Below, piece after piece: positions 1-6,193 of a DNA stretch of 6,287 nucleotides. Source of the DNA: CAYNNP01 sp964398215. GTDB lineage: Bacteria > Planctomycetota > Planctomycetia > Pirellulales > Pirellulaceae. The position numbers were made by a program, and so were the translations under genes. The DNA is taken from contig CAYNNP010000319.1 in assembly GCA_964398215.1 (NCBI GenBank), forward strand, positions 1 to 6,287, written 5' to 3'. Every line of letters begins with the position of its first letter. Within the stretch, counting starts at the first letter, position 1. The notes beneath the pieces are model-generated. The model did not search any database and was not told the origin of the DNA. It saw only the letters and a program-made list of their open reading frames with translations.

Positions 1-106
1 GATTGATTGGATCATGATTCCCAATTATGCAAACTTCGATTCTTACAAGGTCATCGAAACGAAGTTATCCGATCATCTGCCAGTCGTTGCAAGAATCCAG
101 TTGTAG
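1..106 (+). CDS. 3' end of an endonuclease/exonuclease/phosphatase (EEP) family protein, partial
   Basis: Reading from base 2, an open frame of 34 codons ends in TAG at 104-106; the gene begins outside the window. The translated tail starts IDWIMIPNYANF and ends with SDHLPVVARIQL. This matches the usual end of EEP-superfamily enzymes (DNase I, exonuclease III and phosphodiesterase-like hydrolases): an 'IDW/Y-I' strand carrying a conserved Asp, then about 20-30 residues later the 'SDH-x-P-V' motif whose His acts in catalysis, and a last beta strand. Family membership therefore rests on the final motif only, and the substrate (DNA, RNA, lipid or sugar phosphate) cannot be told. The gene converges on the kinase-like gene at 136-2103, with only 29 bp between the two stop codons. 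A terminator hairpin overlaps its stop codon. Confidence 0.75.
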   Translation, partial: IDWIMIPNYANFDSYKVIETKLSDHLPVVARIQL

Positions 107-131
107 CGTATTTGCACCTCTACGCTTTTTT
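105..131 (+). terminator. Rho-independent terminator overlapping the stop of the EEP gene
   Basis: A perfect 6-bp inverted repeat, AGCGTA (105-110) and TACGCT (121-126), encloses a 10-nt loop and runs into six T residues (126-131). The left arm starts inside the TAG stop codon at 104-106. Read on the minus strand the hairpin has no following U run, so it mainly serves the plus-strand gene. The stem is short and only moderately GC-rich, so strength is probably moderate. Confidence 0.65.
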
Positions 132-135
132 ATGC

Positions 136-2103
136 CTACGCAGTGCCTTCCACTCGTGCGTCGGCCGGCTTGTATCGGCGTATCCAGCGCAAGAGGCGAA
201 CAGCGAATTGAGACAGTTCAATGAGGTAGTCGGTTGATTTGACGAAAGCCATCTCGGTCCGTGAGTCTTTTCCGCCGTAGATCGGTACGCGTTGTGCCAG
301 TTTGGACGCCGCTTCGCGCAACAAGAAAGTTGACAGCAGCGGCCGATTCGCGAACATTTGAAACGGGAACGCAGCCGAGCCAATCGTTGGTATCCAGCAG
401 ATCATCAAGGCTTCGGTGTGAGAAACTCCATGCTTTCTGTGAACGCAAGCGTTGTAGACGACCGCGAGCACGCGCAGGATTGGTGCTAGCAGCAGCGGCA
501 ATAGAAACCAGAAGTTTCCGCTTGCAAAGAAAGCTGCGATTCCGCCCAGTTTTGCTGGAATCATAATCGGCGCGAGTGCCTTGATCGCGATATGCAATCC
601 AGCGCCCTGAATGTAGGCCTTGATTTCTGCGCCTACCAATTCAGAACGTAACCTTGTGGCTTCATGCGATGTGATCCGTTGGTCGTCGTGCCAGTTTTGA
701 ATCGATTTTTCAATCCGCCGCTCAACAGTACGCTGACGATAAACAGCCGACGTGCAAAGTAGCAGCGCGCGACTCACGGCGTGGTTACGAACAACGCGAC
801 GAGAAACCAAGCGATGGATTTGTACGGGTGTCGTTGCGGCCAAGGCTTGATTGAAAAGAAATCGAATTCCTGTCGGCGTCGAGTTTTTTCCGACTCGATC
901 GGCTTGCTGCCACTGTTGAATTTTGTCTGATCGATACTGCCTGATCTGGCGTTTCCGAAACGATTTGTCCAGCAAGAAGTTTTGAAGGCTCTTTCGTGAG
1001 TCAGCTCGACCGATACAGCGTGCTAATGCACGGCCAAATTTGCCAGGCAATAGACGTGCCCACCAGATCGCCGCCGCTTTGATTGGTCGAGCTTCCAATT
1101 GGCGCCCAGTGGCTTGGTCGACGATCGCGTCTTGTTTCCATTGCCGGAATGTCTCCAGCTGATAATTGCGCCAAGTCTCTGACCGCAACCATCTCCATGG
1201 CTGCCGGAGCAACGCAAGTTCGGATTGCTTCCAGCGACGGGAATGGTGAATCAGAGAATCGATGTCGGTCGAAAGTGTTTCTGAGGCGCTGACACCTAAC
1301 CACAATTCCGCTTGGCTTTTGTTGTCGTCATGCCAGTTTGCCAGCTGTTGCTGGTCAAGATCGTCAAACGGCGGTGCAACAGCCCTCCGCAAACCTTGCA
1401 CCAAGTAACGTAAATCAAGCACCGCTGGAATGCCCGATTCCAAATCAATCACGCAGTATGCGTCGTTGATGCGCAAAAGGTTGGCGGTTGAAACAAGAGC
1501 GCGCGGTGATACTTGCCAACCTGATCCATACAAACCTGCTTGCTGGAATTGACTCTCCAGTTCACGCATTTTCGCGACCAGTTGGACAATCTCAGGAGTA
1601 TTGGTTGTTGCGTCTTTCGGAGAAACGCGAGTTGCGCCAAAAAGTTGCTTGCACCAAGTCGACAATCGATTGGTCTTGGCCGCAGCCGGCTTCACACCGC
1701 GACCCTGTATCCACTGGGCCGCTAGCACCCAGCTTTTGGATTCGTTGTCGTAGCGCACATAAGTAGGCATTGCGACGGTTGTTGGGTTGCCGTGCAATTT
1801 CAAAACCGCAGCGGCAACACGACGTCGGTAAAAAGCCGTCAGAATTGCGTCGCGATTCTTTTGATAGGCAAACGGTGCTTGAAAACCCAACCGGTAGATC
1901 AACCGCGTCAGCTTGCCTGGTGCGAACACCTTTTCAACGCAGCGAATGACGTCGCCGTTGGGCATGGTTGCATCGACCAACCGGGCTTGCGCTGCACGTC
2001 CACTACCCAGAACACCGATCACGCGCACCGAAGAAGGACTTGGCGGCGAAACGGCGGGCAAGGTTGCCGGTAGCGGATTCTTTTGGCTAAGCGTGGACAC
2101 CAT
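136..2103 (-). CDS. Large protein with a degenerate protein-kinase-like domain and a C-terminal membrane region; function unknown
   Basis: A 655-residue protein that I cannot assign to a named family. After a Pro/Ser-rich N-terminus (about 1-25), residues 28-235 look like a protein-kinase-like fold. A Gly-rich loop G30-V-L-G33-S-G35 is followed by a possible beta-3 lysine in VEK58, a hinge-like strand near 125-134 (WVLAAQWIQG), a catalytic-loop-like segment WQVSP (196-200) with N208, and a metal-loop-like D220-L-E-S-G. The HRD-type catalytic Asp is not seen: Gln197 or a neighbour sits there. It may be a pseudokinase or an atypical small-molecule kinase. Residues 290-500 are rich in Trp, Arg and Gln and probably helical. 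Residues about 503-550 are strongly hydrophobic (one or two membrane segments, including FWFLLPLLLAPIL), with a further hydrophobic stretch at 565-585. No signal peptide is seen. The ATG at 2103 has no clear Shine-Dalgarno. The gene is separated from csrA by a strong terminator, so it needs its own promoter, which I could not find. The ORF is certain; the fold is an inference from motifs. Confidence 0.85.
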   Translation of the reverse strand: MVSTLSQKNPLPATLPAVSPPSPSSVRVIGVLGSGRAAQARLVDATMPNGDVIRCVEKVFAPGKLTRLIYRLGFQAPFAYQKNRDAILTAFYRRRVAAAVLKLHGNPTTVAMPTYVRYDNESKSWVLAAQWIQGRGVKPAAAKTNRLSTWCKQLFGATRVSPKDATTNTPEIVQLVAKMRELESQFQQAGLYGSGWQVSPRALVSTANLLRINDAYCVIDLESGIPAVLDLRYLVQGLRRAVAPPFDDLDQQQLANWHDDNKSQAELWLGVSASETLSTDIDSLIHHSRRWKQSELALLRQPWRWLRSETWRNYQLETFRQWKQDAIVDQATGRQLEARPIKAAAIWWARLLPGKFGRALARCIGRADSRKSLQNFLLDKSFRKRQIRQYRSDKIQQWQQADRVGKNSTPTGIRFLFNQALAATTPVQIHRLVSRRVVRNHAVSRALLLCTSAVYRQRTVERRIEKSIQNWHDDQRITSHEATRLRSELVGAEIKAYIQGAGLHIAIKALAPIMIPAKLGGIAAFFASGNFWFLLPLLLAPILRVLAVVYNACVHRKHGVSHTEALMICWIPTIGSAAFPFQMFANRPLLSTFLLREAASKLAQRVPIYGGKDSRTEMAFVKSTDYLIELSQFAVRLLRWIRRYKPADARVEGTA

Positions 2104-2206
2104 GGGTGAACGCTACCGAATCCCAGCAAATCAACTCAAGATCTATTTGATGACGTAACTGTGAAACGCGTTGCGAAACTCAGCGACAAAGTTGAATGTG
2201 CGTCGC
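2104..2206. other. Intergenic region upstream of the kinase-like gene
   Basis: This stretch lies between the csrA terminator and the start of the 655-residue protein and must contain that gene's promoter on the minus strand. A TTGAGT box is present at 2138-2143 on the minus strand, but no convincing -10 element sits 16-18 nt downstream. No SD-like sequence precedes the ATG. Nothing else is recognisable. Confidence 0.4.
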
Positions 2207-2239
2207 AAAAAAAATGCCACGTTGAAAACAACGTGGCAT
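2207..2239 (-). terminator. Strong rho-independent terminator of csrA
   Basis: On the minus strand, a perfect 11-bp stem (ATGCCACGTTG paired with CAACGTGGCAT, plus-strand arms 2214-2224 and 2229-2239) with a UUUU tetraloop is followed directly by eight U residues (A run at 2207-2214 on the plus strand, the last A also closing the stem). It begins 27 nt after the csrA stop codon. On the plus strand no U run follows, so it works in the minus direction only. It separates csrA transcription from the kinase-like gene downstream. Confidence 0.92.
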
Positions 2240-2266
2240 ACTTTGAAAGTCTTAATCCGACAGCGA

Positions 2267-2494
2267 TCAGTCGCCCTTTGGTGGCTTGACGTCTTTGGCA
2301 GCCCCTGCGCCCGTTTGGGTTGCACGACGATTCTCGCGTTGAATCGCCTCATAAACCTCCTGCCGATGGACAGGAATTGATTGAGGAGCTTCAATCCCCA
2401 ACCGTACTTTGTCGCCGCGAATATCAACGATGGTCACGACAACGTCATCACCAATCATGATGCTTTCGTCTCGGTGTCGGGAAAGGACGAGCAT
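2267..2494 (-). CDS. csrA: Carbon storage regulator CsrA (RsmA-type RNA-binding translational regulator)
   Basis: CsrA is a small homodimer that binds GGA motifs in mRNA leaders, often over the Shine-Dalgarno, and blocks translation or alters mRNA stability. In flagellated Gram-positives and epsilonproteobacteria it represses flagellin synthesis. The 75-residue product starts with the canonical MLVLSR and shows IMIGDDVVVTIVDIRGDKVRLGIEAP in the beta-sheet core. V42-H43-R44 holds the key RNA-binding Arg44, and the C-terminal helix follows (EVYEAIQREN). Asn55, which in Bacillus subtilis CsrA is needed for FliW binding, is present, and a Gly/Lys-rich tail (56-75) makes it longer than the 61-residue E. 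coli protein. The start is fixed by the conserved N-terminus and by a GAGGA Shine-Dalgarno 4 nt before the ATG (minus strand, 2499-2503). fliW lies 237 nt upstream on the same strand; a strong terminator follows. Confidence 0.97.
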   Translation of the reverse strand: MLVLSRHRDESIMIGDDVVVTIVDIRGDKVRLGIEAPQSIPVHRQEVYEAIQRENRRATQTGAGAAKDVKPPKGD

Positions 2495-2731
2495 GATATC
2501 CTCGAATTCAACAGGTGTTTGCTACAACGTGAAAGTTCAGAGGCCAGAAGGTGTAACCTAGCCTCGGTCGGTTGGCAGTAACACAGTTGCTAGCCAATCT
2601 TCGACACCTGTAGCATCGTCCCGCGGTCCCAAATAAATTGATACCAAACCGAAGGGGTGGGCGCGTAATGATCGTGCCGGTTCGACCCGAGCGACCGGTT
2701 GCACCCTATAAGAACGTTGTGCAGCGCTAGA
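2495..2731 (-). promoter_or_regulatory. Structured csrA leader / fliW-csrA spacer with inverted repeats and GGA motifs
   Basis: This 237-nt spacer contains no credible ORF. On the minus-strand transcript several complementary pairs can be seen. An 8-bp pair (plus-strand arms 2511-2518 ACAGGTGT and 2604-2611 ACACCTGT) encloses a smaller hairpin TTGGC/GCCAA (2572-2576 and 2593-2597). Further up, GGGTG/CACCC (2655-2659 and 2702-2706) encloses CCGGT/ACCGG (2677-2681 and 2694-2698). The transcript carries two GGGAC motifs three nucleotides apart (plus-strand GTCCC at 2619-2623 and 2627-2631) and a third GGA within the csrA Shine-Dalgarno. GGA is the CsrA recognition core, so autoregulation is possible. 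No clear sigma-70 promoter was recognised. Whether csrA has its own promoter here or is read through from fliW is not decided by the sequence. Confidence 0.4.
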
Positions 2732-3193
2732 TTAGGCCGCTCTATGCATGTAGGGCTGCAAAATCTGATCGGTTGGCCGCGCAACCGATAAAGGCTGCTG
2801 AAGTGATCGCTCATCGTCGGAGATCACTTGACACCCAAGTCGTCGACTGAGGTTCAGCAATATCGGGGATTTTAGGTTCGTTGTTAGTTTGCCGACATGC
2901 CCAGCAACCGTGGTCATTACGTAAACTTCCGCACCAGGGCTTAGATGCAACGTGGAAAGCTCACGGCGCGGCACACAAACGCGGTAATCTGAAAAGAATG
3001 CTCGCGGACTGATCAAAGCCATGGATCTATCGCCACGAGAAGCACTTTGAAGCCAAGCGACTGCTGGGTTATCAGGATCAGGCAGAAGCGCCCACTGGCG
3101 CAGATTTTCCATCCCAATCAGACCCTGTGGAAATAGGAATAACTGATCCGGATTCAGTGACATGGTGCCAAATCGTTGTGAGCTAATCCGCAT
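2732..3193 (-). CDS. fliW: Flagellar assembly factor FliW (CsrA antagonist)
   Basis: FliW is a small cytoplasmic beta-barrel protein. It binds both flagellin and CsrA; when flagellin is exported, freed FliW sequesters CsrA and flagellin translation resumes (partner switch established in Bacillus and Campylobacter). With the start at 3193 the product has 153 residues, close to the usual size, and begins MRISSQRFG as homologs do (short polar strand then 'FG'). Family landmarks are F21-P-x-G-L-x-G27, WLQS at 47-50, FFSDY at 66-70, the TTNLKSPILLN strand at 104-114 and GCQVI at 120-124. The open frame extends to an ATG at 3214 adding seven residues (MISGSLT). I prefer 3193 because the homologous N-terminus begins there and a GGGAAG element lies about 7 nt upstream. 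It is followed by csrA on the same strand, the common fliW-csrA pairing. The C-terminal 20 residues are beyond the conserved core. Confidence 0.92.
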   Translation of the reverse strand: MRISSQRFGTMSLNPDQLFLFPQGLIGMENLRQWALLPDPDNPAVAWLQSASRGDRSMALISPRAFFSDYRVCVPRRELSTLHLSPGAEVYVMTTVAGHVGKLTTNLKSPILLNLSRRLGCQVISDDERSLQQPLSVARPTDQILQPYMHRAA

Positions 3194-3264
3194 GGTCAGG
3201 CTTCCCGATATCATCGAGCTAAGTTGAAATCGCCGGCATCACACCTCTGCCATGCCGCTACAAT

Positions 3265-3281
3265 CGTTATCGGCGATAACG
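3265..3281. promoter_or_regulatory. 17-bp palindrome with a sigma-28-like -10 octamer upstream of fliW
   Basis: The sequence CGTTATCGGCGATAACG is a perfect inverted repeat of 8-bp arms around one central base. Read on the minus strand it contains GCCGATAA (3274 down to 3267), identical to the -10 consensus of the flagellar sigma factor FliA (sigma-28). It lies about 73 nt before the preferred fliW ATG, a reasonable promoter distance. A matching -35 (TAAAGTTT-like) at the usual 11-nt spacing is absent: the bases there read CGATTCGG. The site may instead be an operator for a dimeric regulator, or chance. Confidence 0.3.
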
Positions 3282-3302
3282 CTTGCCGAATCGATAGATT
3301 TT

Positions 3303-3334
3303 AAAAAGAAGTGCAGCTCCTTAGTGGGGGAGCT
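3303..3334 (-). terminator. Probable weak terminator after the amidohydrolase gene
   Basis: On the minus strand a 6-bp stem AGCTCC/GGAGCT (plus-strand arms 3315-3320 and 3329-3334) with an 8-nt loop is followed, after four nucleotides (GCAC), by the U-rich run TTCTTTTT (3303-3310). It starts about 47 nt after the stop codon of the amidohydrolase gene. The gap between the stem and the U run makes it imperfect, so some read-through into fliW cannot be excluded. Confidence 0.45.
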
Positions 3335-3380
3335 TCGCAACTGGCGTGAAACTCCGCAGCAAAGTAGCCGCCGAAAGCAA

Positions 3381-4469
3381 TCAGAGTTTGGGAAACCACT
3401 TTTTTGCGTTGTCAAAGTAGATCTTTTTCAAAACGCTCTCAGGCAAATTCAACCCTTGGTACGTGCCGTCTCCGTCTAAAGTCTGGACAGGCGTTTCTTT
3501 ATCACCAGCAAGCAATTGCCAATCACGATTCCATCGATCCATCAATTGCTTCGCCTTATTCACTCCGTTGTGATTGGGTTTGATGGACATGTCGGTACCG
3601 TAAATGATCCGATCTTGGTAGCGCATAAAGAACTGTCGCAGCGTTTTGTGGTCGTAGCGAACCAAGTCTCGCATTCTGGCGGCGGTATCAACGGCAAAAT
3701 TGGGATAGCGATCCAATCGCTCGCCCAAACCTTCTAAGTCGTGCTCCAGGCTGCCCAAATGAACACCGACGATTTTCAAGTTCGGATGTCGCTGCAGCAC
3801 GCGGTCTCTGGCAGCAATGATGTCTGCATGCGATGGCACTCCTTTTTTTCCTTGCATCACATAGATTCCGCCTCGCCGAACAATTCGCTGTCGCTTGGGC
3901 GATTCGATTTCATCGGGTGGCTGCCAATATTCGATCGGGTCGGCCATGTGCAACATCAATGTCACACCTCGCTTGTCCAAATGTTTCAGCACGGGAGTAA
4001 ACCGTTTATCGTCGATCAATATCGGATCACCCGTTGGCACGCGAAAATGCATGCCGACATCTTTCCAGATTTTAACTCCGATCGCATCGTCGTTATCGAT
4101 CGACCCATCAAGCTGTGCGATCGTCGCGCTTGCCCACCATGATTCCGCGAACCCTTTCATGCAAAATGCCGTGACGTGCCGAACCGTGCCAGGGAAATGT
4201 GCACTCTGCTGGCGAGCAAGACGTGCTTGCCATTCGATGTCAAAGTTGTTTGTGCTGATATTGAAGACACGAAATCGCATGACCCGAGCGGTTTCTGCCA
4301 TTTCGCTTCCGGAATAGCGAAAGTGAACGTGGCAATCGATCTTGTCAAAGGCATCAAAATCGATTTGCGATTGCGCTACCACGTCTTGATTTGAAATCGA
4401 AGCGACAACGATCAGGCACACGAACCAACGGACAAGTATATTACTGCTGATATCGAACATAGTCCGCAT
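3381..4469 (-). CDS. Secreted metal-dependent amidohydrolase (Amidohydro_2-type TIM-barrel hydrolase)
   Basis: A 362-residue predicted exported member of the amidohydrolase superfamily, in which one or two metal ions activate water for hydrolysis or decarboxylation. The first 32 residues form a signal peptide: a hydrophobic core (ILVRWFVCLIVVASIS, 11-26) and a VVA cleavage site before QSQ. Metal-site motifs appear in family order: H47-V-H49 on strand 1 (DCHVHF), K133 or K136 in GVKIWKD, H174 in LMLH, H237 in VGVHLGS, and D293 in YGTD. This order and the strand 8 'GTD' fit the Amidohydro_2 group. The substrate is not apparent. The frame stays open to a TTG at 4544, but that extra stretch has no leader character. 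ATG at 4469, or ATG at 4460 with AAGG about 10 nt upstream, gives a proper signal peptide. Divergent to the DUF1501 gene; a weak terminator follows. Confidence 0.88.
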   Translation of the reverse strand: MRTMFDISSNILVRWFVCLIVVASISNQDVVAQSQIDFDAFDKIDCHVHFRYSGSEMAETARVMRFRVFNISTNNFDIEWQARLARQQSAHFPGTVRHVTAFCMKGFAESWWASATIAQLDGSIDNDDAIGVKIWKDVGMHFRVPTGDPILIDDKRFTPVLKHLDKRGVTLMLHMADPIEYWQPPDEIESPKRQRIVRRGGIYVMQGKKGVPSHADIIAARDRVLQRHPNLKIVGVHLGSLEHDLEGLGERLDRYPNFAVDTAARMRDLVRYDHKTLRQFFMRYQDRIIYGTDMSIKPNHNGVNKAKQLMDRWNRDWQLLAGDKETPVQTLDGDGTYQGLNLPESVLKKIYFDNAKKWFPKL

Positions 4470-4728
4470 ACCTTGTGGGTGGGTCGACCGAGAGATTTGC
4501 TGGCGTGCATGGCTGCAGCTCGATAAAGGCAAGTTTGGAGGCAATTGTAGTCATCCTTGAAACTCGGGCGGCACATAGTTGCAGCAAAACGAATTGAATA
4601 CCGATGTGAATATGATCGCAAGAACCATGATCGCCGCAATCAAGGTCAAATGTGGTATCAGAGACCAACTCAACTGCAGATAGAATATACTGACTCTGTC
4701 GGATTACATCCTTTGGCGGGACCGTAGT
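4470..4728. promoter_or_regulatory. Divergent intergenic region between the amidohydrolase and DUF1501 genes
   Basis: These 259 bp separate two genes reading away from each other and should hold both promoters. For the plus-strand gene an AT-rich stretch at 4681-4691 holds overlapping -10-like hexamers TAGAAT (4681-4686) and TATACT (4686-4691), each 5 of 6 to consensus, 38-48 bp before the ATG. No -35 box is found at the right spacing. For the minus-strand gene TTGACC (minus strand, about 4643-4648) resembles a -35 but lacks a good -10. Minus-strand frames crossing the region look non-coding. No palindromic operator was seen. Confidence 0.35.
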
Positions 4729-6138
4729 ATGCTTCAATTGAACATTGGTAGGCGTTTTTCAAACTGCTCGGGAATTTCTCGACGCGCGTTGCTTTGTGCT
4801 GGGTCACTTGGGATTGCCGGACTGAGTTTGCCAGAGATTTTGGCGGCTGAATCTGTCTCGCAATCCGCGCGGCGCGGCAAGTCCATCATTTTGATCCACT
4901 TGGACGGCGGCCCACCGCAAATGGACTTGATTGACCCCAAGCCCGATGCGCCGATTTCCGTTCGCAGTCCATTTGCCCCGATCAGCACCAACGTACCGGG
5001 CGTTCAGCTTACTGAATTGATGCCACGATGCGCGACGATCACGGATCAGCTTGTACTGTTGCGGTCGTTGGTAGGATCCGATGGTCAGCACCACGCATTT
5101 CAATGCCAATCGGGCTACAAACAAAACGACCTTCGAGGAATTGGTGGACGTCCAGCACTTGGTTGTGTCGCCAATCATTTACTGGGCACGCCCGCGGACA
5201 ACGTGCCAACATTTGTGGACCTGATGCAAGGCCGTCCATTGGTGCGAAATAGTGCGCGACCTGGTTTCCTTGGTCCGAGCTACAAGCCGTTTCGCCCCGA
5301 CATCTCCGATCGTTGGAAACGAGATCTCGAAGACGGAATGAAGAACGAGCTCGCACGACTTGGCAACAATCACAAGACCGAGCTGAACTTGATCAAAGAA
5401 ATTCCCGTCTCGCGTCTTGATGATCGGCTCGCATTGCTTGGCAAGCTGGATCAGTTCAACCGCGATTTGGATGCATCCGGATCGATGGGTGCGATGGACC
5501 ACTTCACCCGCCAAGCCTACAACGTGCTGACCTCTGGCGAATTCGCGGACGCAATGGATATCGACAAGGAAGACTCGAAAGTCATAGCGCATTACACACC
5601 AGAAATGAAATGGAGCGGAACGCAGTCAACGACTTCAGAAGGACCGGACTCGGCCCTCAAGTTCCTACTCGCCCGACGTTTGATCGAGGCCGGCGTGCGC
5701 GTTGTGAGTCTTTCGCTAAGCGACTTTGACACGCATAGAGCGAACAACACACGTATGGAAAACCTAGGGCCGTTGTTTGATTTTTCACTGCATGCGCTTG
5801 TGACCGATTTGCAAAATCGTGACATGCTCGACGACGTCACCATATTGGCTTGGGGCGAGTTTGGACGAACTCCCAAGATCAATGACGAAGGCGGTCGTGA
5901 CCACTGGCCGCGACTGTCGATGGGCATGATGGCTGGCGGTGGTGTGCCAGGCGGGTTGGTTCTAGGTGCTTCGGATCGGCAAGGCGGAAATGTGGTCGAT
6001 CGCCCCATTCCGTTTGCAGACGTGATTGCCACGTTGTATCACCACGTTGGGATCGACACCGATACGATGATCCATGACCAAACCGGTCGGCCGCATGCAT
6101 TGATGGATCAAGGAAAACCGGTTTCCGAGTTGATCTGA
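4729..6138 (+). CDS. DUF1501 family exported protein (alkaline phosphatase/sulfatase-like fold)
   Basis: A 469-residue DUF1501 protein, a family greatly expanded in planctomycetes and related to the alkaline phosphatase/sulfatase superfamily; no reaction is established for it. The N-terminus has a twin-arginine-type leader: C-x-G-I-S-R18-R19-A-L-L, then the hydrophobic AGSLGIAGLSL and LAA before the mature part, so Tat export to the periplasm is likely. Family landmarks are HLDGGPPQMDLIDPKPDAP (57-75), GQHHAFQCQSGY (119-130, in the place of the usual H-rich metal segment), SDFDTH (331-336), WGEFGRTP (375-382) and GGRDHWP (388-394). Length is normal and the frame is intact. The ATG at 4729 lies just before the expected leader. 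GGCGGGA upstream is at best a weak ribosome site. The next gene starts 55 bp downstream without a terminator between, which suggests an operon. Confidence 0.93.
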   Translation: MLQLNIGRRFSNCSGISRRALLCAGSLGIAGLSLPEILAAESVSQSARRGKSIILIHLDGGPPQMDLIDPKPDAPISVRSPFAPISTNVPGVQLTELMPRCATITDQLVLLRSLVGSDGQHHAFQCQSGYKQNDLRGIGGRPALGCVANHLLGTPADNVPTFVDLMQGRPLVRNSARPGFLGPSYKPFRPDISDRWKRDLEDGMKNELARLGNNHKTELNLIKEIPVSRLDDRLALLGKLDQFNRDLDASGSMGAMDHFTRQAYNVLTSGEFADAMDIDKEDSKVIAHYTPEMKWSGTQSTTSEGPDSALKFLLARRLIEAGVRVVSLSLSDFDTHRANNTRMENLGPLFDFSLHALVTDLQNRDMLDDVTILAWGEFGRTPKINDEGGRDHWPRLSMGMMAGGGVPGGLVLGASDRQGGNVVDRPIPFADVIATLYHHVGIDTDTMIHDQTGRPHALMDQGKPVSELI

Positions 6139-6193
6139 TCCAGCAAATGAATTTCCTGCACAACTACATAGCCAACCAAATGGCGACTAACGA

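Noticed and set aside
7..237. Plus-strand frames of 76 and 65 residues at the window start.
   Set aside because: They overlap the EEP tail in other frames, run through its terminator and enter the opposite gene; the EEP frame with SDHLPVVA is the credible one.
2655..2706. The nested inverted repeats GGGTG/CACCC and CCGGT/ACCGG considered as a tRNA or a known riboswitch.
   Set aside because: There is no tRNA T-loop or anticodon arm, and no riboswitch core that I recognise; kept only as part of the csrA leader structure.
2590..2814. 74-residue minus-strand frame overlapping the 3' end of fliW and the spacer.
   Set aside because: It is out of frame with fliW, has no family motif, and fliW is a confident gene over the shared part.
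3741..4317. Plus-strand frames of 133 and 140 residues opposite the amidohydrolase gene.
   Set aside because: They are antisense to a gene with clear metal-binding motifs and contain no protein-family signal of their own.
4470..4544. N-terminal extension of the amidohydrolase to a TTG at 4544 (25 extra residues).
   Set aside because: The extra residues are Pro/Ser/His-rich with no leader character, whereas starting at 4469 or 4460 gives a proper signal peptide. No Shine-Dalgarno supports the TTG.
4681..4691. TAGAAT/TATACT considered as a firm sigma-70 promoter for the DUF1501 gene.
   Set aside because: No -35 hexamer lies at 16-18 bp, so it is mentioned only as a candidate -10 within the intergenic region.
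4441..4737. 98-residue minus-strand frame across the divergent intergenic region.
   Set aside because: It has no recognisable motif, overlaps both the start of the DUF1501 gene and the start of the amidohydrolase gene in another frame, and has a His/Cys/Asp composition typical of random translation.
5179..6032. Minus-strand frames of 137 and 146 residues opposite the DUF1501 gene.
   Set aside because: They are shadows of a well-supported coding region; no start context or motif supports them.
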